A stretch of 5,180 nt of DNA from an uncultured Lachnospiraceae bacterium. GTDB taxonomy: Bacteria; Bacillota; Clostridia; Lachnospirales; Lachnospiraceae. The notes below the pieces were generated by a model. The model was not told the DNA's origin. It searched no databases and was given only the letters and a program-made list of their open reading frames with translations. Both the position numbers and the translations under genes were made by a program. The stretch is from positions 1 through 5,180 of the forward strand of contig CACZTA010000049.1 in assembly GCA_902783935.1 (NCBI GenBank). The letters are read 5' to 3'. Positions 1 to 4,140 of the stretch are shown here, in pieces; the stretch's first letter is position 1, and each line of letters opens with the position of its first letter.

Positions 1-1197
1 ATAGGTTCCGATGGCATTGTTCTTAATCGCCTCGTTGGGACTGTCTTCCATCAGCGGCACATGCTTGTGGGCAGCCGCGTGGTAGACGATCTGCGGGCGG
101 TAGGTATCGAAAACCTCAAAGATCCGGCGGCTGTCGCGGACGGACCCGATGAGCGTCACGAGGTTGAGGTCGGGATATTTGTCCTTCAACTCATTCTGGA
201 TGTCATACGCATTGTTCTCGTAGACATCAAAGATAATCAGCTGTTTCGGGTTGTGCCCTGCCACCTGGCGGCAGAGCTCGCTGCCGATGGAACCGCCGCC
301 GCCGGTCACAAGGACCGTCTTGCCGCTGATGAAGGAATAGACGCCGCTCATATCCGCTGTGATCGGTTCCCGTCCGAGCAGGTCTTCCACCGAGACCTTT
401 TTCATCTTGCTGACGGTGATTTCGCCGAGCATGACCTGATACATGCCGGGCAGGTTTTTCAGCTCACAGTCTGTCTCTTTGCAGATATTCAGGATATCCC
501 GCCTCTGCTGCGCCGTGGCACTCGGGATGGCGAGATAGATTTTATTTACATCGTACTTTTCGACGCTCTGCAGGATCATATCCCGGCCGCCGACAATCGG
601 GACGCCGTCGATCAGGCGGTTCCATTTGTTGGGATTATCATCGATAATGCAGACCGCGCGCTCGTTTACTTCCGGGGAAATGCGCATGTCGCGGAGAATC
701 ATCTGGCCTGCATTGCCGGCGCCGATTACCATGACGCGGGACTCCTCCCGGGCACTTGCTCTGCGTCCTCTGAGCAGCAGGACAAACCGGTAAGAGAACC
801 GGATCCCGGTGATCAGGATAAACTGGATCATGGGGCCGAGGATATAATAAGAGATCGGCATGCGGCGGATCATGACAGTAATCGCCACAATGTGGAAAAT
901 ATCTGTCACGATCGAAGACATGGCGATCCGCAGAAGTTCCGTATAGCTGGCGAACCGCCAGAGGCTCTTATAGAGTTTGAGGATATAGAAAACAGCCAGG
1001 CAGAAGACCGTATAGACAGGGGCAAAGCGGGCCCAGGCCATCAGATAAGTTCTGTCAATTCTTGTAAATGCGCAGTCAAACCGGAACCACAGTGCCAGAA
1101 AATACGAGGCATTGACCGCAAAAATGTCATAGATAATCAACAAAATAGCGACACTCTGCCAGTGCCGCAATGTATGTTTCTTCTTTTGATCGGGCAT
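1..1197 (-). CDS. FlaA1/CapD/PglF-type membrane-bound nucleotide-sugar 4,6-dehydratase, N-terminal 399 residues (3' end outside the window)
   Basis: Translation from the ATG at 1197 gives 399 residues before the window ends. Family members usually have about 600-650, so roughly the last third is missing. Hydrophobic stretches at about residues 15-35, 56-75, 92-110 and 117-142 look like the four membrane helices of this family. A first Rossmann-like domain follows, with GAGNAGQ at 159-165. The family-typical linker VEDLLGREPI is at 270-279. The extended SDR domain then begins, with the NAD(P)-binding TGGGGSIGSE at 298-307 and AAAHKHVPLME at 374-384. The SDR catalytic segment would lie beyond the left edge, so intact activity cannot be confirmed. 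Relatives (PglF, WbpM, CapD) convert UDP-GlcNAc to the 4-keto-6-deoxy sugar at the inner membrane for capsule, O-antigen or protein glycans. The start is supported by AGGAGG at 1204-1209, six bases upstream. The exact sugar product is not determinable. Confidence 0.93.
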   Translation of the reverse strand, partial: MPDQKKKHTLRHWQSVAILLIIYDIFAVNASYFLALWFRFDCAFTRIDRTYLMAWARFAPVYTVFCLAVFYILKLYKSLWRFASYTELLRIAMSSIVTDIFHIVAITVMIRRMPISYYILGPMIQFILITGIRFSYRFVLLLRGRRASAREESRVMVIGAGNAGQMILRDMRISPEVNERAVCIIDDNPNKWNRLIDGVPIVGGRDMILQSVEKYDVNKIYLAIPSATAQQRRDILNICKETDCELKNLPGMYQVMLGEITVSKMKKVSVEDLLGREPITADMSGVYSFISGKTVLVTGGGGSIGSELCRQVAGHNPKQLIIFDVYENNAYDIQNELKDKYPDLNLVTLIGSVRDSRRIFEVFDTYRPQIVYHAAAHKHVPLMEDSPNEAIKNNAIGTY

Positions 1198-1258
1198 GGA
1201 GGTCCTCCTGGGCAAAAAGCGTTCGCTGCATCTCATAAAACAGGGAGGCAAATGTTAC

Positions 1259-1287
1259 TAAATATATGTCTGTCCCAAAGCCGTCAA
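1259..1287 (-). promoter_or_regulatory. Candidate promoter P2 of the dehydratase gene
   Basis: On the minus strand, TTGACG (1282-1287) is followed by 17 bp and TATTTA (1259-1264), a fair sigma-A type match. Transcription would start near 1252, giving a leader of about 55 nt before the ATG at 1197. It implies the dehydratase is transcribed independently of tcdA. Assigned by reading only. Confidence 0.5.
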
Positions 1288-1292
1288 CTCCG

Positions 1293-1321
1293 ATTGTATC
1301 TGCTTAAGGACTATGTTTCAA
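1293..1321 (-). promoter_or_regulatory. Candidate promoter P1 of the dehydratase gene
   Basis: On the minus strand, TTGAAA (1316-1321) is separated by exactly 17 bp from TACAAT (1293-1298). Start would be near 1286, with a leader of about 89 nt. It lies just upstream of the second candidate (1259-1287), so the two would be tandem. The -10 box is better here and the -35 box is better in the other. Either one or both may be used. Confidence 0.45.
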
Positions 1322-1385
1322 GCAAAATGAACTTTTTGTGAATAAACTGCGGGCATTTCGTGACTTCATCTAAACACGTTTAAAT

Positions 1386-1409
1386 AATTGTTCTTCTTCA
1401 TGAACAATT
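1386..1409 (-). terminator. Weak hairpin over the tcdA stop codon
   Basis: AATTGTTC (minus strand, 1402-1409) and GAACAATT (1386-1393) form a perfect 8-bp inverted repeat with an 8-nt loop. The tcdA TGA stop (1398-1400) lies in the loop. The stem is AT-rich and no uridine run follows on either strand, so it is a poor intrinsic terminator. It could protect the 3' end of the mRNA or be coincidental. Confidence 0.3.
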
Positions 1410-2111
1410 TGACAGCAGATCCCGCACCACTTCCCCCGCTATAATGAGCCCCGCTGCGGACGGAACAAAGGAAATGGACGCCGGAACGGCCTTTCTGAGG
1501 GCCGGATCCTGTCCTGACTCCGCGGGCTGCACCGGCACCTCCTTCGAATACACGCATTTGAGCGACCTGATTCCCCGCTTCTTCAGCTCCCGCCGCATGA
1601 CTTTCGCGAGCGGGCATACTGACGTTTCGTAGATGTCCGCGATTTCGAAGAGTTCCGGGTGCAGTTTATTGCCGGCGCCCATGCTGCTGATGACCGGGGT
1701 GCCGGCTGCATTGCATGCTTCTATTAAAGCGATTTTCGCCGTGACGGTGTCGACGGCATCGAGTACGTAGTCGTAGTCGGCAAACGGAAACCGCCCTTCT
1801 TCGCCGGGGAGGAAGAAGCAGCAGTATGTCCGGACCGTCGCGTCCGGATTGATGTCAAGGAGGCGCTCCTTCATGACGTCCGTCTTGTATTTCCCGACAG
1901 TGGAGTGAAAGGCCACCGCCTGGCGGTTCAGGTTGGTGATGTCCACGCGGTCTTTGTCGACGATGTCGATCGCGCCGATGCCGGCGCGGATCAGCGCCTC
2001 CGCCGCGTGTCCGCCGACGCCGCCGAGGCCGAAGACCGCGACGCGGGATGTTTTCAGGCGTTCCATCGCCTCATCGCCGAGGAGGCGTCTCGTTCTGTCG
2101 AATTGGTCCAT
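1398..2111 (-). CDS. tcdA: tRNA threonylcarbamoyladenosine dehydratase (TcdA/CsdL family, ThiF/E1-like)
   Basis: A 237-residue ThiF/MoeB/E1-fold protein. In the family, TcdA uses ATP to dehydrate t6A at position 37 of ANN-decoding tRNAs to cyclic ct6A. Visible motifs are the nucleotide-binding GLGGVGG at 28-34, VDKDRVDITNLNRQ at 51-64 (acidic and Asn/Arg residues that contact ATP), VLDAVDT at 116-122, and the TcdA-typical SVCPLAKVMRRELKKRGI at 164-181. No rhodanese or extra domain is fused, which separates it from MoeB/ThiF adenylyltransferases acting on sulfur carriers. The start at 2111 (MDQFDRT) is preferred. It matches the usual family N-terminus and has AGGA eight bases upstream, while the in-frame ATG at 2156 lacks a spaced ribosome site and would lie in the promoter region. 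The length is slightly below the E. coli enzyme (268). It is divergent from vapBC and shares a control region with it. Confidence 0.9.
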   Translation of the reverse strand: MDQFDRTRRLLGDEAMERLKTSRVAVFGLGGVGGHAAEALIRAGIGAIDIVDKDRVDITNLNRQAVAFHSTVGKYKTDVMKERLLDINPDATVRTYCCFFLPGEEGRFPFADYDYVLDAVDTVTAKIALIEACNAAGTPVISSMGAGNKLHPELFEIADIYETSVCPLAKVMRRELKKRGIRSLKCVYSKEVPVQPAESGQDPALRKAVPASISFVPSAAGLIIAGEVVRDLLSNCS

Positions 2112-2129
2112 AATTTTCGTCCTGTTATT

Positions 2130-2153
2130 CCGGAACGCATTGACCTGTTCCGG
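2130..2153. repeat. Inverted repeat CCGGAAC-N10-GTTCCGG around the vapBC -35 box
   Basis: CCGGAAC (2130-2136) and GTTCCGG (2147-2153) are perfect reverse complements separated by 10 bp, and that spacer contains the -35 element TTGACC (2140-2145) of the vapBC promoter. On the tcdA side the repeat falls at the very start of the predicted transcript and could fold as a 7-bp hairpin just upstream of its ribosome site. It may be an operator or an mRNA stem. Confidence 0.45.
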
Positions 2154-2168
2154 CATTCCGTATATACT
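2140..2168 (+). promoter_or_regulatory. Candidate sigma-A promoter of vapBC
   Basis: TTGACC (2140-2145), exactly 17 bp, then TATACT (2163-2168) give a near-consensus promoter. Start would be near 2175, about 43 bases before the vapB ATG. The -10 box overlaps the left GTATATAC copy (2160-2167), so a protein bound there would block polymerase. This is the arrangement expected for toxin-antitoxin autoregulation. Confidence 0.65.
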
Positions 2169-2180
2169 TATAGTATATAC
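2160..2180. promoter_or_regulatory. Probable VapB/VapBC operator: two GTATATAC palindromes 5 bp apart
   Basis: GTATATAC occurs at 2160-2167 and again at 2173-2180, separated by TTATA. Each copy is itself an 8-bp palindrome, so the site can be read as tandem or inverted half-sites 13 bp apart centre to centre. AbrB-fold antitoxins of VapBC pairs are known to bind inverted repeats over their own promoter. This site lies just upstream of vapB and overlaps the -10 boxes of both divergent promoter candidates. Binding by this VapB is inferred. Confidence 0.6.
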
Positions 2181-2189
2181 ATTATGTAA
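2161..2189 (-). promoter_or_regulatory. Candidate divergent promoter of tcdA
   Basis: On the minus strand, TTACAT (2184-2189), 17 bp, then TATATA (2161-2166). Start would be near 2153, giving a leader of about 42 nt before the ATG at 2111. The -10 box lies inside the left GTATATAC copy. The -35 match is only moderate and the region is very AT-rich, so chance matches are likely. Confidence 0.4.
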
Positions 2190-2217
2190 TAGTATTTATC
2201 TGACCGGAGGTGATTTC

Positions 2218-2454
2218 ATGCTTACTGCAAAAGTCTTTCAGAGCGGCAACAGCCAGGCCATCCGTATTCCCAAAGAGGTACAGACGGACCGGCGGGAGTT
2301 TGCGATTCGCAAAGTAGGTGACGGATACATTCTTTTTCCGGCTGATGATCCCTGGTTCCCGCTGAGGTTCAGTATCGGACAGATGCCTGATGATTTTATG
2401 ACCGACAGAGAACAGCCTTTGTGGGAGGATGTTCCGGAAAGAGAGGGTTTCTGA
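2218..2454 (+). CDS. vapB: VapB antitoxin (AbrB/MazE-like fold) of a type II toxin-antitoxin pair
   Basis: A 78-residue protein. The N-terminal half (about 1-45) has the VapB/AbrB signature: AKVFQSGNSQAIRIPKE at 4-20, then the strand GDGYILFPAD at 34-43. This half dimerises and binds operator DNA. The acidic C-terminal tail (about 55-78, with DDF and a REQPLWEDVPERE stretch) resembles the part of VapB that wraps around and blocks VapC. The start at 2218 is chosen because GGAGGTGA (2206-2213) is ideally spaced and the family motif begins at residue 4. The reading frame is open further upstream, but that stretch is antisense to tcdA and non-homologous. The stop overlaps the vapC start, indicating translational coupling. 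It neutralises VapC and probably represses its own operon through the repeats at 2160-2180. Confidence 0.9.
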   Translation: MLTAKVFQSGNSQAIRIPKEVQTDRREFAIRKVGDGYILFPADDPWFPLRFSIGQMPDDFMTDREQPLWEDVPEREGF

Positions 2455-2852
2455 TGTATCTGCTCGACACAAATATATGTATCTATGCCATGAAAAACTC
2501 TTTTCCCAATCTCTCACAGAAGCTGTTCAGGGTTTCGCCTTCTGAGATCTTTATCTCTTCCATAACCGTCGGCGAACTGGAATACGGCTGTTCGAAAAGC
2601 AGGTGGGGCAAACGGTCCAGGAATGTCATGAACCTTTTTCTCGCCGCCTACACGATTCTGCCTTTCGATCAGGATGATGCGGTTGTCTTTGGCAGGATCA
2701 GGGCGGAGCTTGCAAAAGCAGGTTCCCCGATCGGCCCCTATGATATACAAATTGCTGCTCAGTGCATTTCTCGCGGACTGACTGTTGTCACGCACAATAC
2801 GGGCGAATTCAACAAGGTTCCCGGCCTTGGCGTTGAGGACTGGACCAGCTGA
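2454..2852 (+). CDS. vapC: VapC toxin, PIN-domain ribonuclease
   Basis: A 132-residue PIN-domain protein of normal VapC length. The conserved acidic residues that bind Mg2+/Mn2+ are present: D5 in MYLLDTN, E41 in SSITVGELEYG and D97 in GPYDIQIAA. The C-terminal THNTGEFNKVPGL (113-125) is the family's final motif, with N115 and E118. VapC toxins are endoribonucleases; the best-studied enteric members cut the anticodon stem-loop of initiator tRNA, others cut different tRNAs or rRNA. The target here cannot be read from sequence. The ATG at 2454 overlaps the vapB TGA (TGATG), and AGAGGG at 2442-2447 is its ribosome site. Nothing visible suggests inactivation. The in-frame ATG at 2421 is too far upstream and would run through vapB. 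Confidence 0.92.
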   Translation: MYLLDTNICIYAMKNSFPNLSQKLFRVSPSEIFISSITVGELEYGCSKSRWGKRSRNVMNLFLAAYTILPFDQDDAVVFGRIRAELAKAGSPIGPYDIQIAAQCISRGLTVVTHNTGEFNKVPGLGVEDWTS

Positions 2853-2984
2853 AATCCTGCAGGGAGACTAATGGAGCCTTAAATTGCTGTCCATTGATGA
2901 TGATCAGGTGTCTCTGAGCATAATCGGTGGCTTTTATTGCCCTTCTGTGCCCCTTATTTTACCTTATCTTGCAGGCACATGCAA
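2853..2984 (+). other. Intergenic spacer after vapC with no recognised gene or strong terminator
   Basis: I see no credible coding sequence, tRNA or T-tailed hairpin here. The only structure noted is a 5-bp inverted repeat, TTGCA (2969-2973) and TGCAA (2980-2984), directly abutting the next -35 box, which might be a small operator. The absence of a terminator leaves readthrough from vapBC possible. Confidence 0.5.
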
Positions 2985-3013
2985 TTGACGGGGGTCAGGC
3001 GGTTTTATACAAT
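2985..3013 (+). promoter_or_regulatory. Candidate sigma-A promoter of the peptidoglycan-binding protein gene
   Basis: TTGACG (2985-2990), exactly 17 bp, then TACAAT (3008-3013). Start would be near 3020, leaving an unusually long leader of about 150 nt. A short inverted repeat (2969-2984) touches the -35 box. Confidence 0.6.
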
Positions 3014-3019
3014 ATAGGA

Positions 3020-3170
3020 GATCAGAATTGTTCCGGCAGGCTGCGGGCATCAGGGATGGCGACAGGATCCGTGCGCGACAGCGCGAGGCCGACCGGATGG
3101 CTCAGGGCTGTGGGCTGCGAAGAGAAGCCGCAATTGATGCCTGCGATCCTTAAAGGAAGGAGAATCTGCC
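3020..3170 (+). promoter_or_regulatory. Long structured 5' leader, unassigned, with possible ribosome-site hairpin
   Basis: GCGGGCATCA (3043-3052) can pair with TGATGCCTGC (3135-3144) through ten base pairs including one G-U. This closes a domain of about 100 nt. Smaller stems inside include GCGC-GACA-GCGC and an outer ATCCG/CGGAT pair, with several GGCT/AGCC options. GCAGGC (3036-3041) can compete for GCCTGC (3139-3144), so two alternative folds are possible. Next to the start codon, TCCTT (3147-3151) can pair with AAGGA (3157-3161), covering the Shine-Dalgarno AAGGAG (3157-3162). I do not recognise the conserved cores of the c-di-AMP, cobalamin or c-di-GMP riboswitches. A regulatory role is inferred from structure only. 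Confidence 0.4.
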
Positions 3171-3920
3171 ATGAAGCGAATTTTCGCCTGTTTTTTTGCT
3201 ATTGTCATGTTTGTCTGTATGCCGGTTTCCGCGAGAGCGGACGCAGGCGGCTATCTGATGGAGTACGGCAGCGCGTCTTTCACAAACCGGCGCGGTGATT
3301 CGGGAAGTGATGTCCGCAAGATCCAGCAGCGGCTCTATAATCTCGGATACCTGAGCGGCGGAGTCGACGGTGTCTACGGGGCGAAGACGCAGGCGGCTGT
3401 CGCATCATTTCAGAGTAAGAACGGTATTCACGGATCCGGCGGTTATTCCGGTACGGCTACCCGGTTCACGCAGGCGCTCCTCTTCGGGGCAGGCGCGATC
3501 CCGGCAGGCTCTTCGACGAAGAGGGGCGTGAAGTATTATGGGATGCATTCCGTATACGGATTCAGTACCAGGTCAAAGAACGGCAAGACGATCACGATGT
3601 CGCTGCAGGTTCAGAATGATACATTTTCGACGATTGACGGAATCCGGCTGCTGTACTGGTTTGAGGATTATTACGGAAATATCGTCACGAATCAGGGATA
3701 TAACTGCTGGGATTCGTACCGCTACGGACTGAATATCGGTTATCAGGAGAGGGCGAGTTTTTCGATTGATATTACGCCTTACTCGAGTGAGCGGTCGAGA
3801 ATCGCTTATCTGCGCTGCATTGTGGCGGAGATCTCTTATACGACGGGTGAGGTTTATATCAATTTTGATCCGAATGCGTATCTGCCGTCGCTGAGCGCGT
3901 ATCAGACCGGATGGGCGTAA
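3171..3920 (+). CDS. Secreted peptidoglycan-binding (PG_binding_1) protein with unassigned C-terminal domain
   Basis: A 249-residue protein. Residues 1-23 form a Sec signal peptide: MKR, a hydrophobic core, and ARA before the likely cleavage at 23/24. There is no lipobox, so it should be released or bound to the wall rather than lipid-anchored. Residues 41-86 are a PG_binding_1 domain: RGDSGSDVRKIQQRLYNLGYL, then GGVDGVYGAKTQAAVASFQ and KNGI. A small glycine/serine-rich linker follows (about 88-118). Residues about 120-240 are rich in aromatic residues and alternating beta-strand patterns, with LQVQNDTFSTIDGIRLLYWF at 145-164 and two cysteines, C179 and C216. This looks like an extracellular beta-sandwich, but I do not recognise the family. 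No hydrolase, amidase or sortase motif is visible, so it is probably a binding or structural wall protein. AAGGAG (3157-3162) lies eight bases before the ATG. It is probably a single-gene unit. Confidence 0.85.
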   Translation: MKRIFACFFAIVMFVCMPVSARADAGGYLMEYGSASFTNRRGDSGSDVRKIQQRLYNLGYLSGGVDGVYGAKTQAAVASFQSKNGIHGSGGYSGTATRFTQALLFGAGAIPAGSSTKRGVKYYGMHSVYGFSTRSKNGKTITMSLQVQNDTFSTIDGIRLLYWFEDYYGNIVTNQGYNCWDSYRYGLNIGYQERASFSIDITPYSSERSRIAYLRCIVAEISYTTGEVYINFDPNAYLPSLSAYQTGWA

Positions 3921-4002
3921 GGCAGGCGCGGCGCGGGCGGCCGGGGCAGTTGGCTGGCGCGGGTGGATGATGGCGCGCGGCTGGGGCGGCGCTGGTGCTG
4001 AA
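3921..4002. other. Extremely G-rich tract between the wall-protein gene and the REP-like element
   Basis: By hand count, 3921-4000 holds 46 G, 20 C, 10 T and 4 A: 82% GC with strong G excess on the plus strand. There are only scattered GGG/GGGG runs, so a G-quadruplex is possible but not obvious. No gene or T-tailed terminator is visible. The composition differs sharply from the genes on both sides. Confidence 0.6.
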
Positions 4003-4062
4003 GGTGACAGGTACTTTTTTGGCGGGTGACAGGTACTTTGGGCGAAAAGTACCTGTCACCCG
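4003..4062. repeat. REP-like element: two direct and one inverted GGTGACAGGTACTTT copies
   Basis: GGTGACAGGTACTTT occurs at 4003-4017 (followed by more T, to 4020) and at 4025-4039. Its reverse complement occupies 4046-4060. The second and inverted copies make a perfect 17-bp stem, CGGGTGACAGGTACTTT (4023-4039) with its complement at 4046-4062, and a 6-nt loop GGGCGA. The first copy can compete for the same arm. Such palindromic intergenic modules resemble REP/BIME sequences mobilised by RAYT (TnpA_REP) transposases. No transposase is in the window and the link is by resemblance. No T-run follows the stem on the plus strand, so it is not a standard terminator, although it could slow readthrough from the gene ending at 3920. 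Confidence 0.75.
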
Positions 4063-4066
4063 ATTG

Positions 4067-4096
4067 TTGACAGAAGCCGGATTGTTCTATTATGAT
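4067..4096 (+). promoter_or_regulatory. Strong sigma-A type promoter of the flavodiiron gene
   Basis: Consensus TTGACA (4067-4072), 18 bp, then TATGAT (4091-4096). Start would be near 4103, about 38 bases before the ATG. The -35 box begins only five bases beyond the REP-like hairpin, so a cruciform or bound protein there could influence the promoter. Confidence 0.68.
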
Positions 4097-4140
4097 TTCT
4101 GTGGATGTTTTTATGATTTTCATATAGAGGAGACAGACAG

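Noticed and set aside
61..1341. Long plus-strand open frame (426 codons) opposite the dehydratase gene
   Set aside because: It is antisense to a strongly conserved FlaA1/CapD-type protein; its translation is His/Asp/Arg-rich with no recognisable domain, as expected for a mirror frame of GC-rich coding DNA.
2112..2156. Extended tcdA start at the ATG at 2156 (15 extra residues)
   Set aside because: No properly spaced Shine-Dalgarno. The extra residues are not part of the family N-terminus, and they would lie across the vapBC -35 region. The ATG at 2111 has AGGA eight bases upstream.
1933..2217. Upstream extension of vapB through tcdA
   Set aside because: The stretch is antisense to tcdA, Arg/Ser/Pro-rich and non-homologous. 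The ideal ribosome site and family motif place the start at 2218.
3020..3170. A known riboswitch class (c-di-AMP ydaO, cobalamin, c-di-GMP) before the wall-protein gene
   Set aside because: I could not find the conserved core motifs of these classes, so only an unassigned structured leader is reported.
2927..3298. Plus-strand open frame of 123 codons spanning the spacer and the start of the wall-protein gene
   Set aside because: It has no good ribosome site, overlaps the signal peptide and PG-binding region in another frame, and its start sits upstream of the promoter at 2985-3013. The hydrophobic N-terminus is probably chance.
4023..4062. Hairpin read as a Rho-independent terminator
   Set aside because: The 17-bp stem is strong, but ATTGTTGAC follows it with no T-run. 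The T6 run at 4015-4020 precedes the stem. A repeat element explains the direct and inverted copies better.
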